A stretch of 64,000 bases of DNA from Tribonema minus (taxonomy: Eukaryota; Sar; Xanthophyceae; Tribonematales; Tribonemataceae), in assembly GCA_017506865.1 (NCBI GenBank), contig JAFCMP010000514.1, positions 1,550,001-1,614,000 of the forward strand, read 5' to 3'. Each line of letters opens with the position of its first letter. Position 1 is the first letter of the stretch. Positions 1-11,418 of this stretch are shown one piece after another. A program made the position numbers and the translations under genes. Under the pieces are notes generated by a model that made no database searches, had not been told where the DNA came from, and saw only the letters and a list, made by a program, of their open reading frames with translations.

Positions 1-1073
1 CGGCGCGGAGTTGCCGTCCGTCTGCGGGCAGCCACCGCGCGAGGACAGGTTGGTATGTTGGTGACAGATGGCCAGCTCCTGACACAAACGAGTGACCTGC
101 AAATGACGGCTTGTGCGAGCTGCTGGCTGACAGGCTTGCACCGTGCGTTTCCCGTCAGAAGTAGAAGCACTTCAAAGTTGAAGTATAACAGTCCGGACAG
201 TATGGCATGTGCGCGATGGAACAGTTGACAGCGGCTCGAATGCCACGGGAACCAGAAACAGTGCGCGTCCGGTGGCTAGTGTGCTGAGATGAAGGAAAAT
301 GGAAGATTGCCCTCACGCGTGTGGCACAAGGCACAGTGTGACTGTGGAGGCAATTGCAACTGTGAAACTGTCTGCAGATGCCACACAGTTCTTCATCAGT
401 TTTCATGGCTAGCTGGGCCCTGCCCAGCATGAAGAAGACAGCATCGCATTGTGGCTTGACGCATGTCGTGCATCTGCATCAGGCGTGTCAGCGCCACAGA
501 GCATGCATGCTTCATTGTGGCTGTTGGCGTCATGATGATGCCAATGTGCACATCGAGAATTGTCTGTTTGTGTTGCCCGGCCGTATATGGCGCCCGCAGC
601 TGCTGGCTTCACTGCCATCGCTGGCTGCAGCACTGTAACTCTAACCCTAAGTGCGTTGTCTTCTCACCAAAGTGGGGTCCCCACGGAACTTGGAAAAACC
701 CTTCACTGGTTTATTTTCGTCTTTTACAACGATCCATCAGCCTTGAACTTACGTGAAAACGTCAAAACCTTACTTTTCTGCAGGTCTCCAAAAAAAGGGT
801 CTTGGTTACTGTCAACATCAATGAGACTGCTTGAAAGAGAGATCAGGTGCACCTGCTGGCACCAGTATATGTGCAGCACGGCGTTCCGCATGCGGTCACT
901 GCGCGATATACCTGCATACCTTCCACACGCTGTTACTTGGCCGCTGATGTACGACGAGGGGGACATGAGCACGGCGCACCACCACCCCCTCAATCACCTC
1001 GAAGATCACGGCATCATGATGGGCACAGTTCCGCTGTTGAGGTCAACTGCCGAGCCAGATGCGTCAGCGACAG
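1..1073. other. Unassigned flank
   Basis: No coding exon could be supported here. Short overlapping open frames occur on both strands without recognisable protein sequence. A single telomere-like CTAACCCTAA string lies near 636-647. The region follows the 3' end of the minus-strand alanine-rich gene, so its 3' UTR may lie here. Confidence 0.4.
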
Positions 1074-2441
1074 TTACTTCCAGCCTACATCAGCAGTATT
1101 ATCAGTTACATGCGCACTGCATCTCACCTCTGTGCTGCTGCCGTCTGCGGCCTCCGCCGCGCCCTCCCGCGCCGCAGCAGCGCTCGCCCCACCGCCACCG
1201 CCCTCCTCCTCAGTGCTGTCGCCATCGCTCTCCCGCCCCTGCTGGCCCCCATTCATCATTTGCTCAGCTCCGGCCTTTGGAACAGCAGCGGTGGCGGCGG
1301 TTTCTTCATTGGGCGGAGCTGCTGCTGCCTCAGCCTTCTGCTGTGCGCCGCTGCCGCTGCTGCTGCTGGATCCGCGCTTGGCGTGCCCGTTGGCGGCGCT
1401 GCGCGCCTTGGCGGCCGCGGCTGGCGAGTCTGACTCAGACTGCGACCCATCGCCGCCACCAGCAGCGCCAGCTGCAGCTTTCGACGCTTCCTGCGCCGGC
1501 GGGGACGCGCTACCGCTTAACTTGGTCTCCGCTGCAGCGGTCGGCGGTTTGGCGGCAGCAGCCTTGCCCTTTGCGTGCTTGGCCTTGAGAGCTGGCAACG
1601 GCAGATCGGAATCCGACCCCGCGGCCTCAGCAGCAGCGGCAGCAGGCGGCGGCGGCGCCTGCTCCTTCTGCTTCGCTGCTGCCGCCGCCGCTGCAGCCCT
1701 CTTGGCGGCGGCGACGCCTGCCGGCCGGTCCGCCTTTGCGGCGCCCTTTGCGACAGCTGCGTCGGCTGTCCCTGGTGCCGGCGCATCCGGCGCCACCGCA
1801 TGCTGCGCCCCGACAACCGTGGAGGCAGCCGCCGCCGCCGCCGCAGCCTTCTGCGGCAGGCCCGCCTCCCGCGCAGCTTTCGCGGCCACTTCCGCGTCGC
1901 CGTCTGCGGCAGCAGCAGCGGCGGCAGTCGGCGCCGCTGCTCCGCTGCCGCCGCCGCTGCCATCGCCGCCGGCGGTGCCGGCCGGCGACGGCAGCGCCGC
2001 TGTCTTCTTCGCCGCCGCCGCCGCCTTCCGCTTTTCCGCCGCCGCCGCCTTGCGCTTCTCCGCAGCGGTCTGCGGCGGCTGCTTCTCGGCGGCCGTGGCA
2101 GCAGCGGTGGCGGCGCCAGCGGCATCCGCCCCCTCCGCCGCCGCCTCCGCCTTGCCCGCGCCGCCGCGCGCGGGTTGGCCTCGCGGGCGCTTTGCCGGAG
2201 GCGCGTGCGCGCTTTTGGCGGCGGGCTCCGCGGCGGCGGCAGCCTTGCGCTTATTGGCGGGGCCGGCGGCAGCACTTGCGGCGTCAGGTGATGCTGCGGA
2301 CAGATCTACTGCGTCCGCCTGCTGCAGTTGCGCCAGCTGCTGCTGCTGCTGCTGCTGCCGCGGTGGGGCGCCGGCAGGAAGGCCGGGCGCCTCCGCGGCG
2401 GCAGCGGCGGCGGAGTGCGCGGCGGCAGCGGCAGCAACGCC
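1074..2441 (-). CDS. Ala/Ser/Lys-rich 3' coding exon, probable last exon of the 8.4-kb gene
   Basis: This is an open block of 455 codons plus stop on the minus strand. It begins after a CTGCAG acceptor at about 2442 and stays open upstream of any ATG, so it is an internal or terminal exon. The protein starts [10 protein letters not shown], then has a short poly-Gln run with LAQLQQADAVDL. A basic part follows with repeated AEKRKAAAA units and PPAKRPRGQPARG, which looks like a nuclear localisation signal. The rest is Ala-rich with acidic-serine patches (GSDSD, SQSESDS, DGDSTEEE). The style matches the gene at 4975-8418, including the SESES patches, and the exon begins in phase 0, matching a possible GAG|GT donor at 3920. 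I infer, but cannot prove, that it is the last exon of that gene. The function is unknown; a disordered nuclear protein is plausible. Long plus-strand frames over this block are GC-driven shadows. Confidence 0.5.
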   Translation of the reverse strand, partial: GVAAAAAAHSAAAAAAEAPGLPAGAPPRQQQQQQQLAQLQQADAVDLSAASPDAASAAAGPANKRKAAAAAEPAAKSAHAPPAKRPRGQPARGGAGKAEAAAEGADAAGAATAAATAAEKQPPQTAAEKRKAAAAEKRKAAAAAKKTAALPSPAGTAGGDGSGGGSGAAAPTAAAAAAADGDAEVAAKAAREAGLPQKAAAAAAAASTVVGAQHAVAPDAPAPGTADAAVAKGAAKADRPAGVAAAKRAAAAAAAAKQKEQAPPPPAAAAAEAAGSDSDLPLPALKAKHAKGKAAAAKPPTAAAETKLSGSASPPAQEASKAAAGAAGGGDGSQSESDSPAAAAKARSAANGHAKRGSSSSSGSGAQQKAEAAAAPPNEETAATAAVPKAGAEQMMNGGQQGRESDGDSTEEEGGGGGASAAAAREGAAEAADGSSTEVRCSAHVTDNTADVGWK

Positions 2442-3919
2442 CTGCAGGTGCGGCGGCGCGCGTGGGGCGGGATCAGTGCAGCCGGGAGGTCAGCCGCATG
2501 CGGCGGTGGCAGTCGAGAACATCCATGACTAGGCACGATCCAGTGCGCGCTATGCCTTGAGCGACCTACTGCATGCTGTGCCATGAGCGCACATCTGTAC
2601 TGGGGTGTTTTGAATGACACAGTTGTTGCAAGAGCAGGTGATCGTTGATGACAGCACAACGCGATGCGCTGAAAACAACCGTTGTGAACGAGCGGCTGCG
2701 GAGGCGGTGATGTCTGCACGGGAACTAGGGTTACAGGGCTAAACAGGGCACCAACTTCTGGGGCTAGGGTTCAGTTCTGCTCATCTGTTGCAACGACTGA
2801 ATGGACAGAAACAACCGTGTACATCATGGCTTATTTAGAATCTCATTTGCAAAATCCTGCGTGTTGCGTCCGCACCGCTGTCTCTATGCGCGCAGGTTTT
2901 TGAAAACACAGTACAAGCCCACGCGCGCCTACCGCGGCGACACCCGTGGGCACGCGCCTGGCAGCAACCTCTGCACAAGCAATAGCCGCGACGCACCATC
3001 TGCCGTTCCCGCATAGCCGCCATCATCGCAAACAGGCGCTCCGCGACGCCGTGCTCCCAGCTCTCCGCGTCTCGCGCGCTGCCGCCTGCCGGGATGCCTC
3101 TCTGCTGAGCACGGCGCGCGAAACGGAACAGAAATGGAACAGAAAGGCGGCATATCAATACTCTCAGTAATGCCGGGATGCCTCTCTGCTGAGCACGGCG
3201 CGCGAAGCAGAACGGAGACACAGCATATCAGTTCTCCCAGTAGGTACTGCTCTTGGCGTGTTGACGCGCGAAGCAGAACGAAGCCTTGACCTGATGGGCG
3301 GCGTCGGGCACAGTATCACGACGCATCAGGAGGGAGACGGATGGCAGCGCTCGGTACATGTGTGGGAGAGTATGCCAGGAGCAGCGCAAGTTACAGTGCC
3401 AATTGGCATTGCCATCAATACGTGAAGTTCAGACAGATTTTGCGCTGAACACGAACACAATTTGACTGTCCAGGACAGGATTTCACTGCCGCAAGCCGTT
3501 CAGGTGTACAGTTCTGTTGCTGACATTGCATGGGCTGAATCCAGTGGAGCTGACTACTTTGCAAGCAGTGATGCTGGATCGCAGCTGCAAAAAAGCAGTC
3601 AGGCGGCAGCGCATACTATACTGAAAGTAGTAATGGCATCATCCAGGAAACGGCAGCTACATTGCGGCATCAGGGGGCTGGCACTAATATACTTCAACAT
3701 AGTGTATTTCAACATGGTAAACTTCAACATCATGGAGTGTCTGCAGACGCATGCTATGAGCATATGACGCACCTACGCCGCGAGCCGTCAGCACTTGCAC
3801 ACCACACGCGCCATACATACATACCACGCATCCACGCACTGGCCACCAAGAAGGCATGCTGCGCTACATACATGCTACGCGCACTCGCGCCGCGGCGCCG
3901 CCGGGCCGCCGCCACTGAC
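2442..3919. other. Probable intron with short direct repeats
   Basis: No supported exon. A GC-rich segment carries a direct repeat: a copy at about 3091-3135 (cgggatgcctctctgctgag and following bases) recurs at about 3175-3218, and part of it again near 3268. Three short lines around 3690-3735 repeat the motif ttcaacat. If the alanine-rich gene extends to 1074, this is its last intron, of about 1.48 kb. Confidence 0.35.
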
Positions 3920-4759
3920 CTCGTGCTCCAGCTGCGACAGGCGCAGCCGCAAGTCCGCGCACTGCCGCTGCACCGTCGCCGTCTCGCGCTGCGACACCGC
4001 CAGCTCCACACGCGTCCGCGCCTCCGCCTCGATCGCCGCCGCCGCCTCCGCCTGCGCCGCCGCGATGGCGTGCGCCGCCGCCGCCGCCGCGTCCGGCTCC
4101 TCCGCTCCCGCCTCCGCCGCCACCGCCGGCGCCGCCGCCGCGCGCCGCGCGTCCGCCATCGCCACCGCCGCCAGCGACTCCGCCGCGGCGATGCGCTCCG
4201 CCGCCGACGCCAGCGCGCCGCGCTGCGCGTCCGCGGCGCGCGCGGCGGCGGCGGCGCGCTCGCCCTCGAGCTCGCGCTGCGCCGCCGCGAGCGCCGCCGC
4301 CGCGGTCGCGCGCTCCGCCGCGGCCGCACGCTGCGCCGCCGCGGCGCGCTCCACGGCGCCCGCCGCCGCCGCGGCCGCCGCGTCGCGCGCCGCCGCCGCC
4401 GCCGCGCGCACGGTGGTGAGCTCCGCCGCGAGGGCGTCGGCGCGCGCGGCGGCGGCGGCGGCGACGGCGCGCGCCTCTGCCAGCGCTGCCACCAGCGTGT
4501 CCTGCGCTGCCTTGTCGAGCGGCGCCGCTGCGCCACCCGCGGAGGCGGCGCGCTTGGTCGCGGCGTCTGCGCGCTCTGCCGCCGCCTGCAGGATACGATG
4601 GCAACGACGGCGCTGTGAGGGGGCGCGGCAGGCTGCAGGGGGTTGTTTGAGCGACACCCCGGCTCTCGAGCCTGTTGGCACCTCGGCAGCTTTCCGCAGT
4701 TTGAGTTTTGCTTGCTTAACGTGTGCTGTCGCGCTCTGGACCGCACCCTCGAACATCTC
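3920..4759 (-). CDS. Alanine-rich coiled-coil exons (two exons, probable continuation)
   Basis: Two minus-strand exons are proposed. The first, 4682-4759 (26 codons, EMFEGAVQSATAHVKQAKLK and following), lies between a GGGGAG acceptor and a GAG|GTGCCA donor. The second, 3920-4585 (222 codons), follows a CTGCAG acceptor. Both are phase 0 at both ends, as is the candidate donor at 4990 that ends the preceding exon. The protein is a long Ala/Glu/Arg heptad-like helix (for example QRELEGERAAAAARAADAQ and RLRLSQLEHE), predicted by eye to be coiled coil. It resembles the coiled-coil tail just before 4990 (EERKRAAALEAELKRVK), so these pieces probably form one continuous rod. If the donor at 3920 is not used, the frame ends at a stop at 3875 after SGGGPAAPRRECA. 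The function is unknown. Confidence 0.5.
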
Positions 4760-4974
4760 CTCCCCCCCCCGCGGCACGTGTCTGTAGCGGGTTGCGTCCG
4801 ACACTCACCTACTGACAGCCAGCCATGTCATTACGCATGATTTTCGCACAAGAATGCCAACGCCTCCCAGCTACCTCAGACACTCCTCTGCAAAACGGAT
4901 GAAGCGGCAGCGCCGCGCGCAGCTGCGCAGCAGCAGCTGCAGCAACACAAAAGCGCAGCATTGCTCGACGCCTG

Positions 4975-7900
4975 CTAGTCGCCGCGCACCTTGACGCGCT
5001 TGAGCTCTGCCTCCAGCGCGGCGGCGCGCTTGCGCTCCTCCGCCGCCTCCGCGCGCGCCGCCGCCGCGTCGTCCGCCGCCGCCGCCACGCGCGCCGCGTC
5101 CGCAGCGCGCGCCGCCTGCGCCTCCTGCAGCTCCTGCCGCGCCGCGCGCAGCGCCGCCTCCGCCGCTGCAGCCCGTTCCTGCGCCGCCGCCAGCGCCGCC
5201 GCCGCCGCCTGGTCGTCCGCTCCCGCTGCCGCCGCTGTCGCTGCCGCCGCTGCCTTGTTGCCAGATTTGCTGGCTGCTGCAGGCGCTGCTGCTGCACCTG
5301 ACTGCGCCTGCGGTTCAGTCTCGGATCCTGAGTTGCTGCCCGAGGGGGCGGCGGCGGCGTGCACGGTGCTGCTGCCGCTGCTATCGCTGCTGCCTTTGCC
5401 GCCGCCGCCGCCGCGCTCCTCGTTGCCGCCTGGCGCGGCGCTGCTGCCAACGGGCGGCGACGCCGCGCTGCCGAGTGGCACCAGCAACGGCGGCTGCGGC
5501 GCGGCAGCAGCAGGGCGCGCCGCCTTCGGCAGCGGGCTGCGCAGCGGCGGCCGCCCGTTGAACAACGACGCGCTGGACTCCTGCGACGCGGTGCTGCCGC
5601 GCTTCAGCGCTGCGCGCGCGGCAGCGGCGCCGGTGCTGCCTGCCGCTGCCGCCGCTGCTGCAGGCGCCTTCTTGCCAGGCGAAGCCTTCGCGCCGCCGCC
5701 GCCGCTGCTTTTGCGCGCTGCGGCGGCATCAGCAGCGCCGTCAGTTTTCGGCGCCTTGCTGTTGCTGCGCGTTATCGGTATGACCCCCGCAGCGTGCTCG
5801 CCTTCGCTGTCGCTGCTGCTGCTGCTGCTGGAGGCGCGGCTGCGCTTGCGCGCGGCGCTTTCCGTTGCTGCTGCCGCTGCTTTGCCTTTGCCCTTCGCCG
5901 CCGCTGCCGGCACCGTGCACTTTGACGCAGCTGCAGGCTTCGCCTCCGCCGCAGTCTTCGGCTCCTCGTCCTCCTCCTCTTCGCTGCTGCTGCCGCCGCC
6001 GCCCCCCGCTCCTACGCCGCCCTTCGCTGGCTCGCTCTCGCTTTCGCTCGCACTGCCGTCGCCGCTGCTGCCGGCGCTGCGCGCGCGCTTGCGGCCCTTG
6101 TTGCGCGCCCCCGCTGCAGCAGCGCTCGCCGCTGCCGAAGCGTCACCCTCCGCCGCCGCGCCCGCCTCAGCAGCTGCGGCGCCGTTGCTCGCTGCAGCGG
6201 CGTCCGTCTCCGTGTCGCTGCCGCCGCTCCCAGCGCCGCCGCTGCTGCCGCGTGCCGTGCCATTCGGCAGGGAGGAGGCTGCGGCTTGTGCGGGCGCAGG
6301 CTTGGATGCCTTGGCCTTCGGCGGCGCTGTTTTCGTTGATGCCACCTTGCCCATTTTCGTTGTTGCCACCTTGCCCAGTTTCGTCGACGCCGCCTTGCCC
6401 TCGCCCCCCGCTTTGCCCGCCGCGGCAGGTGCGGCTGCCGCAGCACCGCTTGCGCCGCCGCTGCTGCGCGTGTCCGCAGCGCTTTTGCCTGTGCCCGCCG
6501 TGCTGCCAGCAGCAGTAGCAGCAGCTCCAGACTCTTGCTCACTGTCGCTGCTGCTGCTGCTGCCGCTGCTGCTGCGCGCGCGCCCGCTGCCCGCGCTGCC
6601 GCGCCCGAACACGATCTTCCCCGCCGCCGCGCCGCGGCCGGTGGCGGCGAACGGCGCGTTTGACAACGGCTGCGCCGCAGTCACGGCGGCGCGGCGCATC
6701 AGATTAGAGAACGCCCCCTGCAGGCGCTTCGCCTTGTCCGCAGTCAGACCCGTTCTCGGCGCCGCGTACGACTCCGATTCGCTGGCGCTGCCGGCGTCGG
6801 CCGCCGCCGCCGCTGCCGCCGCTGCTGCTGCCGCCGCTGCTGCCGCTGCTGCTGCCGCCGCTGCCGGCGCCGGTGGCGATGGCTGCGTCTCGCCATCCGC
6901 CTCCAGCTCCGCCGCGGGCGCGCTCAGCAGCAGCTGTGTCTCTTCGAGGTCGCTGTCGTCGGAGCTGTCGTCGGGCAACGCGGCGGCGGGCTTGCCGCCG
7001 CCCTTGCTGCTGGCGGCGACATCAGCTGCGCTGCGCGCTGGCTTTGCGGCCTTCGTTTTCTTCGCAGGGGCCGTCTCCGGCTCGCTGCCGCCGCCGCTGC
7101 TGCCGCTGCCGCTCCTGTCCCGGCGCTGCGCGGCGCCGCCGCCGCCGTTCATCGCCGCCTCCGCTGGCGCCTCGCGCTCTTCGCCCGCCTCCGCCGCTGG
7201 CGCATCCGCCTTTGCGCTGCCGTTCTGCTGCTGCTTCTTGTTGAGCCGCAGCGTTTTCCTCTTCTGCTTCTGCTGCTGCGCAGGCTGCTGCTGCTGCTGC
7301 TGCTGCGCCGCGCGCGGCCGCGCCGCGCGCGGCGGCGACCGCCGCTGCCCCAGCGCGGCGTCCGCGCCGCGCGCGTCCAGCTCCTCTATGCGCTGCTCCT
7401 CCTCCTCCCCCTCCGCCGCCCCCCCCTGCTGAGCATCATCGTCATCCTCCACCGCCGCCACCGCATGGGGCGCCAGGGCCGCGCCCGTCACCACCAGCAC
7501 GTTCGCCTTGCCGAGCGCCCAGAAGAGCTGCTTCTCGGGCGGCACGGCGGTGCGGCCGCTGGAGGACTCGCCCGCCCAGTCGAGCGCCTGGTCCTCGTTG
7601 CTGACCTTGGCGCCGGTGACGGCCTCGATGGAGACGGAGGCGGCGGTGAGGTCGACGCCTGCGGGCCGCTCGTCGTCGTCGAGGCAGTCCCACGCCGCCG
7701 AGACGGCGGCGAAGGTCTGCGTGGAGCGGCGGCAGCCGACCTTCATGGCGACGTCGAGCTGCGGGAAGACGACGAAGATGTCCATGGAGCCCGACAGCGT
7801 GGCCTGGGGGAGGCGGGGGGGGAGGGGGGGGAGCGCGCGGGATGTGGTGGGGGGCAGCGAGAGTGGATGATGCGAGCCGCCGCGTGAACGCGTGCGCGTA

Positions 7901-8418
7901 TCACAACGGCCCTGTCGATGGAACAAGTGCCTGCAAGTGTTTTGCAAAATGTGATGGGAGCAGGTGCCGTTCAAGGCTGGCTAGAAAATGGCTCGCCGAT
8001 AGCAGGCATGCCGTCTCGCCGCGCAATTGGGTCTATCGCTGATAGAAATGAGGTACAATACCACTGCTTCAACAAGCCAACAGGATAGAACATTTTGTAA
8101 CTTTTGCTTTCTTCTGCAACACAAAATGCCACCGTGACAATGCCGAGTTCACAGGATTTGTGGGTCCAGTCGGCTGTCTCCTGGCTGTCACGATCACGGC
8201 TTGTGAGACTCGGATGCATGACATACATGTGCTCAACCCGTTATGAGACCTGATCATGCGACCGGCATAAGGGGCGCACGCACAGAAGTTGTATACCTGC
8301 AAGCTACATGAAACATGCGATCATCGGCGACGGCGAGACGTGTTCCTACCTTGGAGGCTGTTGCCGGCTTGGAGCTTTTCGGCTTCGACGGCACCAGCTT
8401 GCCGGGTGGTGCCCGCAT
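4975..8418 (-). CDS. Large alanine/serine-rich coiled-coil protein, 5' part
   Basis: This is a two-exon model. Exon 1 (8350-8418) encodes 23 residues, MRAPPGKLVPSKPKSSKPAT then ASK, and ends AAG|GTAGGA. Exon 2 begins at 7803 after a pyrimidine-rich CCCCAG acceptor, with ATLSGSMDIFVVFPQLDVAM; both junctions are phase 0. The first ~105 residues of exon 2 look like a folded domain (hydrophobic strands, few repeats) of a family I do not recognise. After an acidic DDDD stretch the protein is low complexity: poly-Gln, Ala runs, many SGS and SESES acidic-serine patches, Lys-rich segments and a repeated KVATTKMGKVASTKT. The last ~75 residues form an Ala/Glu/Arg coiled coil. The frame either stops at 4975 (965 residues) or splices at AAG|GTGCGC (4990) into the coiled-coil exons downstream, giving about 1,664 residues in total. 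The basic and acidic-serine composition suggests a nuclear, chromatin- or RNA-associated role, but that is inference. Confidence 0.65.
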
Positions 8419-8625
8419 GGCCGCTTTCCGCGATCGCTACTGTGCCGTAGTAACAAGTGCTGTGTAACTTTGCGACTCGAATGGTTCAAGTTGGAGTTGA
8501 GGTTGTGGGAAATTGGAGTTGAGGTGTGGGGTCTTATTGTTGTTCCCGCGAATCAGCAGCTCTTGGACGCAGTATTGCTGCAGCAAAAGTCGTTTGCGTC
8601 TAATCAATCGATCCGAAGCCAGAGG
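8419..8625. promoter_or_regulatory. Divergent intergenic region, likely bidirectional promoter
   Basis: About 207 bp separate the start codon of the minus-strand alanine-rich gene (8418) from the chosen start of the plus-strand ankyrin gene (8626). The segment has repeated gttgagg/ggagttga elements around 8490-8530. No clear TATA box is seen. Its shortness and head-to-head arrangement suggest a shared promoter, which is inference only. Confidence 0.35.
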
Positions 8626-9522
8626 ATGCCGCAAGCCACGACTCGGGGAAGGGCGGCAGCAGAGCACCCCATACTCCTTCCCGTGATTGCTGAGTACACT
8701 CTAGCATTCCTGCCTCCTTCCCTCATGGTGAGGAGCACGTGCACAGCTTTCCGCGATGCCATCGAGAAGGTCCACGAGCCTGTCAGCGAGCAGTGGGCGA
8801 CCTTAGTAGAGGATGCTGTCGCAAGCACCAGCCTCATCCGCTGGGCGGTGCAGAATGGCCTATGGCCCGAGGCGGCTCAAACAGCGTGCATACGGCGTGG
8901 CGATATCGCAGGCTTGCAGGCCTTCAACCGCTGCGGCTTGCCGTTGATGGCCAACTGGCGGCACACAGCGCTGGCTGCGGAATACGGACAGCTGCCGATG
9001 CTGCAGTGGCTGCGGCAAAACGGTTGCCCCTGGGATCGCTACACATGTAGCAGCGCTGCACGCCATGGGCATCTGGAGGTGTTGCAGTGGGCGCACGCCA
9101 ACGGCGGTGCTTGGGACGCGCTCACGTGCAGGGAAGCCGCGAGGGGAGGGCACCTCACGGTGCTGCAGTGGGCACGTGCGCAGGGCTGCCCATGGACTGC
9201 GTGCACATGCATTAGCGCTGTGGACGGAGGCAATCTTGAGGTGCTGCAGTGGGCACATGCCAATGGCTGCTAATGGAATGAATGGGCATGCATTTCTGTC
9301 GCTGCTGGCGGACAACTCCATTTGCTACAGTGGCTGCGGGCCAACGGGTGCCCCTGGGATGTGCGCACCTGCAGCTCTGCTGCAGCATGCGGCCATCTTG
9401 AGGTACTGCAGTGGGCGCGTGCCAATGGATGCCCCTGGGACTGCTGGACATGCAAGTCGGCCAGAGCCTCTGGACACATGCACGTGCTGCAGTGGGCACG
9501 CGCCAACGGCTGCCCGGACTAG
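8626..9522 (+). pseudogene. F-box-like/ankyrin-repeat gene interrupted by one in-frame TAA
   Basis: The chosen ATG (8626) precedes a segment LLPVIAEYTLAFLPPSLMVR resembling a degenerate F-box (leucine-rich helix, then STCTAFRDAI). From about residue 90 there are ankyrin-type repeats of ~28 residues with the signature LQWLRQNGCPWD...AARHGHLEV; at least six units are visible. Proteins of this type usually act as protein-binding adaptors, sometimes linking targets to ubiquitin ligases. A TAA at 9271-9273 falls exactly where proline is expected in the NGCPW motif. The same frame then continues through two more repeats to 9522, ending NGCPD with the usual Trp missing. The gene is therefore a recent pseudogene, makes a shortened protein (215 residues), or uses readthrough. 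The frame is open upstream to 8308, but that part lacks coding character. Confidence 0.7.
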
Positions 9523-11418
9523 TGACGCGGAATACTGTTGCCTTGCATCAGTTTGCACAGAGTGGGTGCAGGGTTTGATGTCGGTGCAGGCAAAGGTTAC
9601 GGTAATTTGCATGCAAGTAAACACTTACAGTGGGTCAGCGTCTTCCTGCGTATTCTCTCCAAGTGGTGCTTGCTCCCTGGCTGCATGCGATGGCAGCTGC
9701 TTGAAGCTGGATTGCTGCAAGACGAATCGCATCATTTCCAGCACCAGCTGCACTGGTGCAACAACCGGCTGGGCATGGCCGGCAAGCAGAAATTTCAAGT
9801 GCCTCAGTTGTTTGATTGCTTTGGGGTATGCCAGGCCCATTAGTCCAGGCCTTCCAATGCCAGCACGCATGTTGTTGCAACTGCATGAGAAAAGCCCTGG
9901 TTGGATTCATGCTCATCATTGCGGCACAGGTTCAGCTCATTTGGACAGTACGGATCTTAAGGTGAGCACTCAAGAGACACATGACTGGAAGCGTGTGGCA
10001 CATTGTCGGGTTCGCCTACAGTACTGTCAATGCTGCAGCACTTCAGGATTATGTAGACTACGCTTGACACCATGGTGACCATGTCTTGTGTGCGACAGTG
10101 GTTACTAGTAGTACCCAAATGGTTGCATGCACCCAGAGGCACATAGCGATTGATGACATCTTCTCGGGTGCAGCAAATCTCCCCACATATCAAGTGCAGC
10201 ACAGGCCCTAGGGTGAGCAAGGGGTGCATGTGAGGCAACTGGCTATCTGGATTGCACGTCAGCGGCAAGCTGTTCGAGTGCGCCAATGACGTCTTGTGCA
10301 GGCACTCAAGGTATCGCCATTTGGCGTTCCGTACTTGGCGCACCTGGCACTGAAGATTGGGAGTTCAACTGAGCAATAGAAACTTCAACAGCTGGAGGCT
10401 GCTGCTGTTGAAATTGAAATTGAAATTGCTGAGGGAAACCACCGCAAAACTTCACTTTGGTGTTGATGTTGGGACACAGGAGACAACATCAGCACACGCT
10501 GAGCGATCAAGTTACTTCAGCGCCAGTCTGATGCGCACCGCACGTGTGAAGGCAGTTCAGGCATATACCAAGCGTGCGTCACCCCATCCTACTGAATGCA
10601 GCACGGCACACATTACCTTTCAGACTGGCCACGTGAGAGGCATGCATCATCAGAATGGTGTTGCCGACGTTGCTTTTCACTATGAATGCATGCACACTGC
10701 TGAAGTAATGTGCTTCACCGCGCAATGTCTTGCAGTCTGTATGACCTACATTTTCTTCGTGCATTGCTGGAAGCTGTGATTGCCGGTGCACTCATGGCAA
10801 TTTGCGCAAAGAATGCAATGCAGTGGCAGATTGTAAAGCAGTCTACCGCAGGCAGAGGTACGCATGCAATGCAGTAACTTGTGTCACATGTCTCCAGGTG
10901 CCAGTTCATCAGATAAGCATCGAGAGCGATGCGTCAGTGGGCTTTGCAGGGCACCAGGAACACCTGACACTAGCAACGTGCAATAGCAGCAGGCCAGAGC
11001 ATGACACGGCAGGAAACACGGTCGCTTCCTCGACAGCAACACATTGATGACATTTGTTTGGGGCCAATGTCCGACAGCAGCAACTCGAACATGTAATTTC
11101 GTCGCCTGGCCCTGACGGAACGCTCAATTTGCACTTTGCACGGCCCGGACCCATTCATTTTTGCTCTCATCGGCCGGACTCCAGATACATTGATCCGCTG
11201 TTCCTCTCATCAAACGCCAGGTATGGCATGTGATGTGTACCGCGCCTTTGCAGGGACAGCAAAATCGGCCTCTGTACTTACATTGGGCTGGGAAAAGCAC
11301 CCTTCATGGGTCGTGATAATGGCCGGATCACGGCAATGCCGTCAGATGCTCGGCCTGAACTCGTTGCTGTTGTGCGCGCGTACCAGTTGTAACGAACGTT
11401 CTCAGCGATTCGGTAGGT
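9523..11418. other. Unassigned intergenic stretch
   Basis: No exon could be supported. Open frames on both strands are short and show no family motif. Around 10,405-10,430 there is a short run of ttgaaattgaaattgaaatt, one of many TTGAAGTT-like motifs scattered in the window. Confidence 0.35.

Noticed and set aside
847-2532. A 561-codon plus-strand frame and other long frames over the alanine-rich gene
   Set aside because: They are shadows of the minus-strand exon in very GC-rich DNA. They encode poly-Ala/Cys/Pro without domains and lack splice or start support.
4991-7432. An 813-codon plus-strand frame
   Set aside because: It is antisense to the minus-strand exon with the KSS/SESES patches and the folded N-terminal domain; the plus reading is Ala/Leu/Pro noise.
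8626-9522. Viral origin of the ankyrin gene
   Set aside because: The repeat type also occurs in large DNA viruses, but no other virus-like gene is nearby and the flanks are ordinary intron-bearing nuclear DNA.
9065-10078. A 337-codon plus frame and several minus frames across the ankyrin repeats
   Set aside because: They are regular because the underlying ankyrin repeat is periodic; the CxxAAxxGHLEVLQW reading is clearly the coding one.
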